Assembly: GCA_028876385.1 (NCBI GenBank)
Contig: JAGWSF010000005.1
Span: forward strand, 1 to 45,615
Source: Acidobacteriota bacterium
GTDB lineage: Bacteria; Actinomycetota; Acidimicrobiia; Acidimicrobiales; Palsa-688
Reading direction: 5' to 3'
DNA length: 45,615 nt
The position numbers and the translations under genes are program-made. The notes below the pieces were generated by a model. That model ran no database searches. It was not told the origin of the DNA and saw only the letters and a program-made list of their open reading frames with translations. This document shows, piece after piece, positions 22,594 through 31,380 of this stretch (its first letter is position 1; every line of letters begins with the position of its first letter).

Positions 22594-23697
22594 TTGGACC
22601 GATCCCTTCCGCCCGACCCACCGCTGGTGGCCTCCGGACCGGGGCTCCTACGACGGGCCTGGCCCTATCTCAGGGTCATCGTCGCCGTGGCAGCCATTGG
22701 TGTCGCGGCGTGGGCGGTGTCGGGCAAGACCCAGGAGCTCACCGGCGTGGGGAGCTATCTCGACCACCTCCGGTGGTGGTGGCTCACCATCGCCGTGTTC
22801 GCCGAGCTGGTCTCTTACACGGCTCTGTCGTCTCTGCAGCGCCGTCTGCTCAGAGCCGGTCGGGTGCGGGTCCCGGCCGCCAACATGCTCGGGATAACCC
22901 TGGCCGGTTCGGCCATCCAGTACTCCTTCCCCGGCGGTGGGGTCATCTACCTGGCCTACCTGTTCCGCCAGTTCCGCCGCTGGGGCTCCGACGACCTTCT
23001 GGCCGGGTGGGTGGTGGTGGCCTTCAACGTCGTCACCTTCGCTTCCCTGGCCGCCATCTCCGCGGTGGGACTGGCCCTGGCCTTCGGCACCGGCAGCACC
23101 TACAACCTCGTGGAGGTGATCAGCGGGACGGTGGCCGTCACCGCCGTCCTGGTCATCGTCGTGATCCAGCGCCGGCACCTGCGGCCCCACGTGGTCCGGG
23201 CGGTGGGGCTCTCGCAGCGGGTGTTGCACCGTCCCGACACCAACCGGCCGGCCTCCGAGTGGGTCTCCTCCTGGGCCGCCGAGCTCAGGTCGGTGAACCC
23301 GTCGCGGCGGGTGTGGATGCGCTCCACGGTGATGGGACTGTCCAACTGGCTGGCCGATCTGAGCTGCCTGGCCATGTCCTTCCTGGCGGTGGGCGTCGGC
23401 GTCCCCTGGCGGGGCCTGCTCCTCGCCTACGGGGCGGGGCAGCTGGCGTCGATCATGCCCATCACCCCGGGCGGGCTGGGAGCCGTGGAGGGCAGCATCA
23501 CGGTGGCCCTGGTGACCTTCGGCGGCGGGGCCGAGTCGACCGTGGCCGCCGTTCTCCTCTACCGGATGGTCTCCTTCTGGCTGGTGCTGCCCGTCGGGTG
23601 GATGTCGTGGGGCGCCTTGGCCATGGCCGGCCGGAGAGACCGCATCGAGGCAGACCCCCTGCTCGCCGGGGTCCCAGCACTAGAGTCCGGGAGCTAG
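22594..23697 (+). CDS. Lysylphosphatidylglycerol synthetase/flippase-like membrane protein
   Basis: The protein has about 367 residues and eight or more membrane segments. It belongs to the LPG_synthase_TM (former UPF0104) group: PGGGVIYLAYLFR, then MPITPGGLGAVEGSITVAL near the C-terminus, is the usual signature. There is no C-terminal aminoacyl-transferase domain, so it is the flippase-like part only. Similar proteins in Actinomycetota move lipids or polyprenol-linked sugars. The start is uncertain: TTG 22594 gives a sensible N-terminus, while the frame stays open to 22483 across the divergent gene's start. The next gene begins three bases after its stop. Confidence 0.85.
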   Translation: MDRSLPPDPPLVASGPGLLRRAWPYLRVIVAVAAIGVAAWAVSGKTQELTGVGSYLDHLRWWWLTIAVFAELVSYTALSSLQRRLLRAGRVRVPAANMLGITLAGSAIQYSFPGGGVIYLAYLFRQFRRWGSDDLLAGWVVVAFNVVTFASLAAISAVGLALAFGTGSTYNLVEVISGTVAVTAVLVIVVIQRRHLRPHVVRAVGLSQRVLHRPDTNRPASEWVSSWAAELRSVNPSRRVWMRSTVMGLSNWLADLSCLAMSFLAVGVGVPWRGLLLAYGAGQLASIMPITPGGLGAVEGSITVALVTFGGGAESTVAAVLLYRMVSFWLVLPVGWMSWGALAMAGRRDRIEADPLLAGVPALESGS

Positions 23698-23700
23698 CCC

Positions 23701-24129
23701 ATGCCCCTCTTCTCGCTACGGCGGCCCAAACACGTGGTCCTGGCCGCCAGCCTGCTCCTGCTCGGTGCCTGCAGCAACACGCCGGGGGTCTCCAACGGCT
23801 CGGTGTCGGTATGCTTCCGGGCCATCCCGGTGGGTCGCAGCGCCATCCACGCCCATCACGCCTCGCTCATCGGGGTGCACCGGGTGCCCGTCGACGCAGT
23901 GCGCCGTCACCTGCCCCCCGCGGCCCAGGCCCAGCTGACCGCCGAGAACGATACGTCAGTGTGCGTCATGGCCTTCCGCGGTGACTTCACGTCGGCTGAC
24001 GTCGAGCTCGCCCCTCCCGGCCGTAGCGGTCACTACGCGCTGCTCCTCGTGACCAGCCGCCAGCTGAAGCTGATCGCCTCGGTGGTCCTCGAATCGCTCC
24101 CCCGGGCCTTCGGCGGGCGGACCGTCTGA
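23701..24129 (+). CDS. Putative lipoprotein of unknown function
   Basis: The protein has 142 residues with a basic N-terminus (SLRRPKH), a hydrophobic stretch and a lipobox LLGAC with Cys25, so it should be a lipid-anchored extracytoplasmic protein. The mature part has two further Cys (about 38 and 88) that could form a disulfide, and no motif I recognise. It sits in tight order after the flippase-like gene and 13 bases before the methylase gene, likely in one operon. Confidence 0.7.
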   Translation: MPLFSLRRPKHVVLAASLLLLGACSNTPGVSNGSVSVCFRAIPVGRSAIHAHHASLIGVHRVPVDAVRRHLPPAAQAQLTAENDTSVCVMAFRGDFTSADVELAPPGRSGHYALLLVTSRQLKLIASVVLESLPRAFGGRTV

Positions 24130-24142
24130 TCTGAGCGCCCCC

Positions 24143-25216
24143 ATGATCAAGTACATCGGTTCCAAACGCCGCCTGGTACCGGTCCTGGGCGAACTCCTCG
24201 ACCGCTGCCGAGCGACCACCGCCCTCGACCTGTTCACCGGGACCACGCGGGTGGCGAGGGAGTGGAAGCGCCGGGGGGCGCACGTGGTGGCCGTCGACAC
24301 GGCCCGCTACTCGGAGGCCCTGTCCGGCTGCTACGTCGCCACCGACGCCGCCACGGTGGACGTCGAGGGGGTCACCGCGGCGCTGCGCCGGCTCCAGGAC
24401 CTCGATGGCCGGGTCGGCTATTTCACCGAGACGTTCAGCCGCCGGGCCCGGTACTTCCAGGAGCACAACGCACGGCGCATCGACGCCATCCGTGACGCCA
24501 TCGACGGCTTCGGACCCGACCACCCCTGGCGGCCCGTACTGCTCACCTCACTCCTGGAGGCCGCCGACCGGGTGGACTCGACCACCGGAGTCCAGATGGC
24601 CTACCTGAAGAACTGGTCACCCCGCTCCTACCTGGAGCTCGAGCTGCGCCTCCCCGATCTGCTCCCCGGATCCGGGACATCGGTGCGCGCCGACGCCACC
24701 CGCGTCGCCTCCCTCCTACCCGCGGCCGGGTTGGCCTACCTGGACCCTCCGTACAACCAGCACCGCTACGCCGGGAACTACCACGTCTGGGAGACCCTGA
24801 TGGCGTGGGACGCTCCCGACCACTACGGGGTGGCCTGCAAGCGGTCGGACCTGCGGGAAGGGTCGGGGAGCAGCGTCTTCAACCGCCGCCGCCAGGCGCC
24901 CGAGGCCCTGGCCCGGCTGATCGACGAGGTGCCGGCTGACACCCTGCTGGTATCGGGTAGCGACGAGGGCTGGGTGACCCCCGGCGAGGTCGCCGACATG
25001 GCCGCTTCCCGGGGAACGGTGGAGGTGCTGGCCTTCGACTCGAAGCGCTACGTAGGCGCCCAGATCGGTATTCACAACCCTCAAGGCCAGAAGGTCGGCC
25101 AAGTCGGGCGGACCCGCAACATCGAGTATCTGGTGGTGGCCGGCCCGGCAGACACCGTCGGTCGAATGTGCGCCGGGTTCACCAGGTGGAGCCCCGCCGC
25201 ATCCGCTTCGGCCTGA
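24143..25216 (+). CDS. DNA adenine methyltransferase, D12 (Dam-like) class, orphan
   Basis: The protein has 357 residues. It opens with the D12-class motif KYIGSKRRLVPVL, then the SAM-binding TALDLFTGTTRVA (motif I), and has the catalytic motif LAYLDPPYNQHRY (DPPY) at about residue 195. The order fits N6-adenine methylases of the Dam/DpnM alpha class. No restriction endonuclease gene is nearby, so it is an orphan methylase, either regulatory or a protective relic. Recognition sequence cannot be read. Its stop overlaps the convergent sigma gene stop within TGATCA. Confidence 0.9.
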   Translation: MIKYIGSKRRLVPVLGELLDRCRATTALDLFTGTTRVAREWKRRGAHVVAVDTARYSEALSGCYVATDAATVDVEGVTAALRRLQDLDGRVGYFTETFSRRARYFQEHNARRIDAIRDAIDGFGPDHPWRPVLLTSLLEAADRVDSTTGVQMAYLKNWSPRSYLELELRLPDLLPGSGTSVRADATRVASLLPAAGLAYLDPPYNQHRYAGNYHVWETLMAWDAPDHYGVACKRSDLREGSGSSVFNRRRQAPEALARLIDEVPADTLLVSGSDEGWVTPGEVADMAASRGTVEVLAFDSKRYVGAQIGIHNPQGQKVGQVGRTRNIEYLVVAGPADTVGRMCAGFTRWSPAASASA

Positions 25217-26152
25217 TCAGCCGGTGAGGAGCTCCCGGGCGCCGCGGTCGGTCGAGGGATGACGCAGCTTGGACATGGCCCGCGCCTCGATCTGACGGAT
25301 GCGCTCCCGGGTGAGGGAGAAATGCTCGCCGACCTCGTCCAGGGTACGCGGCTCGCCCCGGTCCAGCCCGAAACGTAGGCGGAGGATTTCCCGCTCCCGC
25401 TCGTCGAGAGCGACCAGCATCTTGTTCACCTCGCCCGACAGCAGGGCGGCGGCCGCGGCATCGAAGGGTGACACCGCCGAGCGGTCCTCGACCACGTCAC
25501 CCAGTTCGGCGTCACCGTCCTCGCGCAGCGGCTCGGACAGGGAGAGAGGCTCGGCCGCGTGCCGCAGGATCTCGGTGACCTTCTCCTCTTCGAGCTCGAG
25601 GTCGGCGGCCAGCTCGGCCACCGTCGGACGCCGCCCCAACTGGCCCTCGAGCCGGCCGCGGGCCTTGGTGACCCGGGTCAGGAGGTCCCCGGCGTGGACC
25701 GGCAGACGGACCGTCCGGCCGGTGTTGGCGATGCCCCGGGTGATGGCCTGGCGGATCCACCAGGTGGCGTAGGTGGAGAACTTGAAGCCCTTGCGCCAGT
25801 CGAACTTCTCGACGGCGTGCATGAGGCCCAGGTTGCCCTCCTGGACCAGGTCCAGCAGGGGTAGCTCGGCGGCCTGGTACTTCTTGGCGATGGAAACGAC
25901 GAGACGCAGGTTGGCCTTCACGAAGGTCTCGGCGGCGTCGTCGCCGTCGCGGATCAGGCGGCGCAGCTCACGCTTGCGGGCCGGCGTGATGGTCTTGCCG
26001 GACGCCATCTCGGCCCGCGCCTCGCGACCGGCCTCGATGGCCTGAGCCAGGCGGGCCTCGTCGTCTTTGGTCAGCAGGGCATGCTTACCGATGTCGTTCA
26101 GATAGAGGCGGACCAAGTCCTCCTCGGGCTGAGCGGCGTGGTTGTTGGGCAC
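25217..26152 (-). CDS. Sigma-70 family RNA polymerase sigma factor (group 1/2 type)
   Basis: The protein has 311 residues from GTG 26152, preceded by GAGGA; a frame up to 26236 exists but lacks family sequence. Region 1.2 (EEDLVRLYLNDIGKHALL), region 2 (ANLRLVVSIAKKY; DLVQEGNLGLMHAVEKF; KFSTYATWWIRQAITRGI), region 3 (GRRPTVAELAADL) and region 4 (LDEVGEHFSLTRERIRQIEARAMSKLR) are all present. There is no long region 1.1. The segment after region 2.4 (ANTGRTVRLPVHAGDLL) differs somewhat from primary sigma factors, so this may be a group 2 (SigB/HrdB-paralogue) factor. It has a recognisable promoter and a possible MarR site next to it. Confidence 0.93.
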   Translation of the reverse strand: MPNNHAAQPEEDLVRLYLNDIGKHALLTKDDEARLAQAIEAGREARAEMASGKTITPARKRELRRLIRDGDDAAETFVKANLRLVVSIAKKYQAAELPLLDLVQEGNLGLMHAVEKFDWRKGFKFSTYATWWIRQAITRGIANTGRTVRLPVHAGDLLTRVTKARGRLEGQLGRRPTVAELAADLELEEEKVTEILRHAAEPLSLSEPLREDGDAELGDVVEDRSAVSPFDAAAAALLSGEVNKMLVALDEREREILRLRFGLDRGEPRTLDEVGEHFSLTRERIRQIEARAMSKLRHPSTDRGARELLTG

Positions 26153-26234
26153 TCGTCCTCGTCTCTCCCGATGTACCCGGACAGGAACTTCCGGCGAGCC
26201 CGGTCGACGATGACCCGTGGCCGCCAGGAGACGC

Positions 26235-26263
26235 ATACTAGCTGATCAAGGCGTTTTCGTGAA
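26235..26263 (-). promoter_or_regulatory. Sigma-70-type promoter of the sigma factor gene
   Basis: On the minus strand TTCACG (26263-26258) and TAGTAT (26240-26235) are separated by exactly 17 bases. Transcription would start about 75 bases before the GTG at 26152. The -35 element is two bases from the palindrome at 26265-26282. Confidence 0.5.
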
Positions 26264-26264
26264 G

Positions 26265-26282
26265 GGTAAGTCGGGCCTTACC
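26265..26282. promoter_or_regulatory. Palindrome GGTAAG-N6-CTTACC, probable MarR operator
   Basis: This is an 18-base inverted repeat with perfect 6-base arms between the divergent sigma and marR genes. Length and position fit the operators that MarR dimers use for autoregulation. Binding here would also cover the region upstream of the sigma promoter. Confidence 0.55.
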
Positions 26283-26325
26283 GGGCCTGCTGAGCGTCAT
26301 CGGCCGCGACTTTGCCCGCCCGCCC

Positions 26326-26331
26326 TACCCT
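26326..26331 (+). promoter_or_regulatory. -10 box of a probable leaderless marR promoter
   Basis: TACCCT lies six bases before the GTG start at 26338, the same geometry as for ppgK and the relaxase gene. The adjacent GGAG is too close to the start to be a convincing ribosome site. Confidence 0.45.
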
Positions 26332-26337
26332 GGAGAC

Positions 26338-26838
26338 GTGCCGACGCGGTGGCTGTCCGAGGACGAGCAGGCTCTGTGGCGGCTCATGCTGAGCGTGGAA
26401 GCCCGCCTGCAGGGCCGCCTCGACCACGACCTTCGGGTCGGTCACGGTCTCAGCCTGGCCGAGTACGCGGTGCTCGTCCACCTCTCGGAGGCCGGCCCCG
26501 ACGGTCTGCGCATGTCGGAACTGGCCCACCGGCTCCTCCTCTCGAGAAGCGGCCTCACCCGCCGCTTCGACAGCATGGTCCGAGCCGGCCTGGTCGAGCG
26601 CCGCTCGTGCCCGGCCGACGGGCGGGGAGCCATGGCCCACCTGACGGCGTCGGGCCGGGAGCGGCTCGCCGCCGCCGCTCCCACCCACGTGGAGGGGGTC
26701 CGCCGGTTCCTGCTCGATCCGCTGGCCGGCCACCTCGAAGGCCTGGCCCGGGGACTCTCCGAGGTCGATCAGGCCCTGGGAGACCCGGTGTGCCCCACCG
26801 ACGCTGAAGGGGCCGCCGGCTGCTGTCCGGGGATCTGA
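26338..26838 (+). CDS. MarR family transcriptional regulator
   Basis: The protein has 166 residues. The winged-helix core is clear: an N-terminal helix (EDEQALWRLMLSVEARLQ), LSLAEYAVLVHLSEAGPDGLRMSELAHRLLLSRSGLTRRFDSMVRAGLVERRSCPADGR as the HTH plus wing (about residues 44-100), and a C-terminal dimerisation helix. The D-x-R pair of the wing is present (ADGRG). The last 20 residues contain CCPG and look disordered. It is divergent from the sigma gene with a palindromic operator between them. Its ligand is unknown. Confidence 0.92.
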   Translation: MPTRWLSEDEQALWRLMLSVEARLQGRLDHDLRVGHGLSLAEYAVLVHLSEAGPDGLRMSELAHRLLLSRSGLTRRFDSMVRAGLVERRSCPADGRGAMAHLTASGRERLAAAAPTHVEGVRRFLLDPLAGHLEGLARGLSEVDQALGDPVCPTDAEGAAGCCPGI

Positions 26839-26877
26839 ACGGGCCGCGCCCGCCCGCCGGCCGGCTCTCGGCGCGAC

Positions 26878-27489
26878 TCAGGGGTTGAGCCGGCTGCAGG
26901 ACCATCCGCCGCCGTCGACCCGGCGGTAGACGAAGCGGTCGTGGAGGCGGAAGGGCCCCTGCTGCCAGAACTCCATCTCGTCGGGCTCGATCCGGTAGCC
27001 GCCCCACCACGGCGGGCGGGGCACCTCGACACCGGCGAAGCGGGCCTCGACGTCGGCCAGACGGCGCTCGAGGTCGTCCCGGGACCCGATCGGCCGGCTC
27101 TGTTCCGAAGCCCACGCCCCGAGCTGCGAGCCCCGGGGACGGGAAGCGAAGTAGGCGTCCGACTCGTCGTCGTCGACGAGAACCACCGGGCCCGCGGCCC
27201 TGACCTGACGGTCCACCGCCAACCACCGGAAAGCCACCGACGCGTAGGGGTTGGCGCCCAGCTCGCCGCCCTTGCGGCTGCGGCGGTTGGTGTAGAAGAC
27301 CAGCCCCCGCGGGTCGAAGCCCCGCAGCAACACGAACCTCGCCGACGTGCGGCCGTCAGCGGTGCTCGTGGCCAGCGCCATGGCCTCCGGCTCGGGTTGG
27401 CCGGCGGCCGCCGCGGCTGCGAACCACTCCCCGAACACGTCCAGAGGATCGGTGCCGGGCGGTTCCGACAGCCCGTCGGCGACGGCCAC
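26878..27489 (-). CDS. pdxH: Pyridoxamine 5'-phosphate oxidase
   Basis: FMN-dependent oxidation of pyridoxamine/pyridoxine 5'-phosphate to pyridoxal 5'-phosphate. The protein is 203 residues from the GTG at 27489, three bases after the pyrE stop. Family motifs are PLDVFGEWFAAA, MALATSTADGRTSARFVLLRG (FMN binding), YTNRRSRKGGEL, WLAVDRQVRAAG, YFASRPRGSQLGAWAS, PPWWGGYRIEPDEMEFWQ and the C-terminal WSCSRLNP ending typical of PdxH. A longer frame runs back through pyrE as a shadow. Probably cotranscribed with pyrE. Confidence 0.94.
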   Translation of the reverse strand: MAVADGLSEPPGTDPLDVFGEWFAAAAAAGQPEPEAMALATSTADGRTSARFVLLRGFDPRGLVFYTNRRSRKGGELGANPYASVAFRWLAVDRQVRAAGPVVLVDDDESDAYFASRPRGSQLGAWASEQSRPIGSRDDLERRLADVEARFAGVEVPRPPWWGGYRIEPDEMEFWQQGPFRLHDRFVYRRVDGGGWSCSRLNP

Positions 27490-27491
27490 TG

Positions 27492-28043
27492 TCAGAGCGG
27501 CTCTATGCCCAGGTCGGCCCAGGTGAGGAGGGGCTGCCAGGGCACTCCTGCGGCGGCGAAGCGCTCGGCCACCTGGGGGCTGCGGTCGAGCAGGGCCGAG
27601 GCGGCCACCACCGAGGCGCCCAGATCGGTGACCTTCTCCGCCGCCCTGAGCAGCGACGCCCCCGTCGAGACCACGTCTTCGACCATGACCACCCGGTCGC
27701 CCGGGCCCAGCCGGGCGCCTTCCACCCAGGCTCCCCGCCCGTGCCCCTTGGGCTCCTTGCGCACCGAGAACCAGGTGCACCCCGCGACCATGGCCACCCC
27801 GTGGGCCAAAGCGTCGGCGCCCATGGTCGGGCCGCCCACCGAGTCGAACGGCGCGTCGATCAGCTCGACCACGGCCTCGCAGACCTGGCGCAGCGCCGGG
27901 CCGGTGGCTACGGCGTACTTGCCGTCGACGTAGTCGTGACTCCAGCCTCCCGAGGTCAGCTGGAACGGCTCCTCCCGGCGCTCGTAGCCCGACCGGCGGA
28001 CCAGATCGGCGATCGATTTCCTCGTGGCAGGGTCGAGAGCCAT
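27492..28043 (-). CDS. pyrE: Orotate phosphoribosyltransferase
   Basis: Makes orotidine 5'-monophosphate from orotate and PRPP in pyrimidine synthesis. The protein has 183 residues. The PRPP-binding motif is VVMVEDVVSTGAS (about 117-129); SVGGPTMGADALA and VRKEPKGHGRG with the catalytic-loop Lys are also family features. A TAGTCT -10-like box on the minus strand (28059-28054) lies ten bases before the ATG. The pyrE-pdxH order is tight. Confidence 0.94.
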   Translation of the reverse strand: MALDPATRKSIADLVRRSGYERREEPFQLTSGGWSHDYVDGKYAVATGPALRQVCEAVVELIDAPFDSVGGPTMGADALAHGVAMVAGCTWFSVRKEPKGHGRGAWVEGARLGPGDRVVMVEDVVSTGASLLRAAEKVTDLGASVVAASALLDRSPQVAERFAAAGVPWQPLLTWADLGIEPL

Positions 28044-28056
28044 AGCGCCGAACAGA

Positions 28057-30201
28057 CTACGCCGAGTGCTGCGCCACCCCGGCGAGGACCGCCGGGAGGG
28101 GATCGGCGTGCACGATGGTGAGCCGCTGGGTGGCCCGGGTGAAGGCCACGTAGAGGGCCCGCAGGCCCTGCGGCGACTCTGCCACCATCCGGGCCGGTTC
28201 GACCACCGTCACCAGGTCGAACTCAAGGCCCTTCACGTCGTCGACGCTGAGCAGGGAGACCCGCTGGTCGAGCGCCTCCCGCCCGGCCGTCCCGAAGTCC
28301 ACCCCGGATCGCCGGATGGCCTCGGCGACGGGCTGTTGGAGCGAGGGCGGCACGATCACCGCGGCGTTCCCGCCGGCCCCTTCGTCGAGATCCACCGAGA
28401 GGGCCTCGGCTACCGCGGCGGCGATGCCGTCGGGTGAGCTGAAACCCCCCGGGCGGTCGGCCCGCACAATCCGCGGTCTGCGACCGGTGGCCCGCACCGA
28501 TTCCGACGCCCGCATGGTGGGGGCCACCTGCTCGAGCACCCGAGCCGCCACCTCCATGATCTCGGACGGGGTGCGGTAGTTGACCGTCAGCTCGACGAGC
28601 TTCCAACCTTTGCGGGCCGGCAGGTGCTCTACCACCTGCGACCACGATGACGGCGCCCACGGTCCGGTCGCCTGGGCCACGTCCCCGACGACGGTCATCG
28701 ACCCCGACAGCGACCGCCGGGCCACCATCCGCAGCTGCATGGGCGACAGGTCCTGGGTCTCGTCGACCACCACGTGACCGAAGGTCCTTATGCCCTCGGG
28801 CCGTTCCTGGCCGGGGCGTCGACGGGAACCGAGCAGCGCCAGGGCCTCGTCGAGGAGGGGGATGTCGGAGTCGGTCCAGCCGACGGGATCGTCGGGAGCC
28901 CCTCTCTCCCGGCGCAGCAGTTTCTGCTCGGCCGGCGAGAGCACCCCCCTGGAGGCCAACTCGATGAGCGGCGCGGCGCCGAAGAGGTCGTGGAGCAGCT
29001 GCTCGGGGGTCAGTACCGGCCACATACGCTCGAGCGCTTCGGTCATCTCGGGCAGGCGACGGACCATGCCGGCCAGCTCGTCGGCGCTCACCGTATCGCT
29101 CGCGCCGTCCTCGGATTCGGCCGCGATCTGCTCGGCCAGGTGACGGAACAGGGCCCCTTCGAGGGTGCGCCGCCGGGCGTTGTGGGTGCCCGGGCGGCGC
29201 TTCACGGCGGCGACCAACTGGGCCGACAGGTCGGACGTGACCCGCAGCACCCGCCGACCGAAAGGGATCTCGGCGGTACGTCGGAGCGGGCGCTGCCGGT
29301 CGGCCACGGCCCGGGCCATGACCTTGGCCATGCGGGCGTCCCCCTTGAGGAGGGCCACGGCCTCGTCGTCGGAGCCGGTGGGGCGGGTGCGGGAGTAGAG
29401 GCCGTTGACCGTCGACAGCTCGACGCCCGTCTCGTCGAGCGACGGCAGGACGTGCTCGATGTAGCGAAGGAAGGTCGGGTTCGGGCCGAGGACCAGCACC
29501 CCCTGGGACTCGAGCGGGAACCGGTGGGTGTAGAGCAGGTAGGCGGCCCGGTGCAGGGCCACCGCCGTCTTGCCCGTACCTGGGCCTCCTTGCACCACGA
29601 GCACCCCCGGCAGGGGGGCCCGGATTATCTCGTCCTGTTCCCTCTGGACCGTGGCGACGATGTCGCGCATGCGGCCGGTCCGGGTGCGCTCCAGGGTGCT
29701 GAGCAGCACCTGGGGCCCGGAGAGGCCGAGACCGCGACCCGAGTGGTCGCCTTCGGGGTCGAACAGCTCGTCTTCGAGGTCGAGCACCCTCTGACCTTCG
29801 GTCAGGAGGTGCCGACGGCGGCTCAGGCCCATGGGGTGGGCGCCGGTCGCCCGGTAGAAGGGTTCGGCGACGGGCGCCCGCCAGTCGACCACCAAGGGCT
29901 CCAGGTTGGCGTCGGAGACCGCCAACCGGCCGATGTGGAACTCCTCCACGGGCGTGTCGGGCTCACCCCCCGAGCGGTCGATGCGGCCGAACACGAGCGA
30001 TTCGCGCCCCAGCTGGAGATGCTCCAGTCGGCCCAGGCTGGTACGGACCCGGATGTCGCGCTCGGTCACCGCCTGGAAGGTGCCTCCCCGCTCGCCGAAC
30101 GCGTCCTGGAGCATGGATTGAGCCGCCGCCCTCATATCGGCGAGTCTCTGGTACGCCAGATCGACGTGAGCTTGTTCGGCCGGGACGTCGGGGTGGGCCA
30201 T
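28057..30201 (-). CDS. HelD/HelR-type RNA polymerase-recycling ATPase (UvrD-like helicase family)
   Basis: The protein has about 714 residues from ATG 30201 (an in-frame start also exists at 30213). An N-terminal helical region (AEQAHVDLAYQRLADMRAAA) is followed by the HelD-typical RLAVSDANLEPLVVDWRAPVAEPFYRA-type region (in parts). Walker A is VVQGGPGTGKTAVALHRAAYLLY (read as VQGGPGTGKT), motif II is HVVVDETQDLSPMQLRM, and ELTVNYRTPSEIM and LYVAFTRATQRL complete the SF1 set. HelD proteins remove stalled RNA polymerase, and actinobacterial HelR gives rifampicin tolerance. The assignment to HelD over UvrD rests on length and the N-terminal region. Confidence 0.88.
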   Translation of the reverse strand: MAHPDVPAEQAHVDLAYQRLADMRAAAQSMLQDAFGERGGTFQAVTERDIRVRTSLGRLEHLQLGRESLVFGRIDRSGGEPDTPVEEFHIGRLAVSDANLEPLVVDWRAPVAEPFYRATGAHPMGLSRRRHLLTEGQRVLDLEDELFDPEGDHSGRGLGLSGPQVLLSTLERTRTGRMRDIVATVQREQDEIIRAPLPGVLVVQGGPGTGKTAVALHRAAYLLYTHRFPLESQGVLVLGPNPTFLRYIEHVLPSLDETGVELSTVNGLYSRTRPTGSDDEAVALLKGDARMAKVMARAVADRQRPLRRTAEIPFGRRVLRVTSDLSAQLVAAVKRRPGTHNARRRTLEGALFRHLAEQIAAESEDGASDTVSADELAGMVRRLPEMTEALERMWPVLTPEQLLHDLFGAAPLIELASRGVLSPAEQKLLRRERGAPDDPVGWTDSDIPLLDEALALLGSRRRPGQERPEGIRTFGHVVVDETQDLSPMQLRMVARRSLSGSMTVVGDVAQATGPWAPSSWSQVVEHLPARKGWKLVELTVNYRTPSEIMEVAARVLEQVAPTMRASESVRATGRRPRIVRADRPGGFSSPDGIAAAVAEALSVDLDEGAGGNAAVIVPPSLQQPVAEAIRRSGVDFGTAGREALDQRVSLLSVDDVKGLEFDLVTVVEPARMVAESPQGLRALYVAFTRATQRLTIVHADPLPAVLAGVAQHSA

Positions 30202-30308
30202 ACGAGGAAACATCTACTTTGCGTGCTGCGGACGACGATCGCAAGCCGGGCCGCCGAGTTAGCATCTGCCGTGGCCGACTTGTCGTTCCCTGACCCGATC
30301 CGACCGGC

Positions 30309-31334
30309 TTGACCCTGGCCCCTTTCCTCGCGGCCTGCCGGCGCCAGCCGGCGGACCATCTGCCCGTCTGGTTCATGAGGCAGGCCGGCCGGGCTCTGCC
30401 GGAATACCGGGCCGCCCGCCACCAGGGCAGCATCCTGGACTCCATCCGCGATCCCGAGCTGGCCGCCGAGATCACCCTGCAGCCGGTACGCCGGTACGGG
30501 GTCGACGCGGCCGTGCTCTTCTCCGACATCGTCGTGCCGGTCGAGGCCATCGGCTTCGGGGTGGACGTCAAGCCCGGCGTGGGTCCCGTCGTAGAGCAGC
30601 CCTTCGCCGGGGCCGACGACCTGGCCCGGCTTCGACCCCTCGAGCCCGAGGCCGACATCCCCTACGTGATCGAGACCATCCGCATCCTGAGCCGGGAGCT
30701 GACGGTGCCGCTCATAGGGTTCGCCGGCGCTCCTTTCACCCTGGCGAGCTACCTGGTTGAAGGCGGCCCGTCGCGCGATCACGTCCGCACCAAGGCGCTC
30801 ATGTGGCAGGAGCCCGACCTGTGGGCGGCGCTCCTCGACCGGCTGGCCGACCTGGCCATCGCCACCCTGCGGGCCCAGGTGGGGGCGGGGGCTCAGGCCG
30901 TACAGCTCTTCGACAGCTGGGTGGGGACCCTCTCACCCGAGGATTACGCCCGCCATGCGATGCCCGCCTCGAAGAAGGTGCTCGAAGGGGTGGCCGATCT
31001 CGGCGTCCCGCGGATCCACTTCGGGGTGGGCACGGGCGAGCTCCTCGGCCTCATGGCCCAGGCCGGGGCCGACGTGGTCGGCGTCGACTGGCGGGTCCCG
31101 CTCGACCAGGCCCGGGCCCGGCTCGGACCCGACTTCGCGGTGCAGGGCAACCTCGACCCCGTCTCGGTGCTGGCCGGTTGGGACGTGGTCCGCCGGCGCG
31201 CCGATCGGATCGTGATCCAGGGGGGCGGACGCGGCCACATCTTCAACCTCGGCCATGGCGTACTGCCCGACACCGACCCCGGGGTCCTGACCGCGCTGGT
31301 GGACCACCTGCACGCCGCCGGGAAGGTGGCGTGA
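30309..31334 (+). CDS. hemE: Uroporphyrinogen decarboxylase
   Basis: Decarboxylates uroporphyrinogen III to coproporphyrinogen III in heme synthesis. The protein is 341 residues from TTG 30309. The diagnostic [15 protein letters not shown], the catalytic Asp in [53 protein letters not shown] and [12 protein letters not shown] are all present. It is followed after 46 bases by a protoporphyrinogen-oxidase-family gene on the same strand. The start is uncertain by a few codons; the family normally begins close to this point. Confidence 0.94.
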   Translation: MTLAPFLAACRRQPADHLPVWFMRQAGRALPEYRAARHQGSILDSIRDPELAAEITLQPVRRYGVDAAVLFSDIVVPVEAIGFGVDVKPGVGPVVEQPFAGADDLARLRPLEPEADIPYVIETIRILSRELTVPLIGFAGAPFTLASYLVEGGPSRDHVRTKALMWQEPDLWAALLDRLADLAIATLRAQVGAGAQAVQLFDSWVGTLSPEDYARHAMPASKKVLEGVADLGVPRIHFGVGTGELLGLMAQAGADVVGVDWRVPLDQARARLGPDFAVQGNLDPVSVLAGWDVVRRRADRIVIQGGGRGHIFNLGHGVLPDTDPGVLTALVDHLHAAGKVA

Positions 31335-31380
31335 CAGACCGCTCCGGCGTCCCCTCCGGGGCCCGCCGGGCCCCGCCCGG

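Noticed and set aside
28774..30312. Plus-strand frame of 512 codons over the HelD gene
   Set aside because: Antisense to a gene with all SF1 helicase motifs; rich in His, Gly and Arg with no domain pattern.
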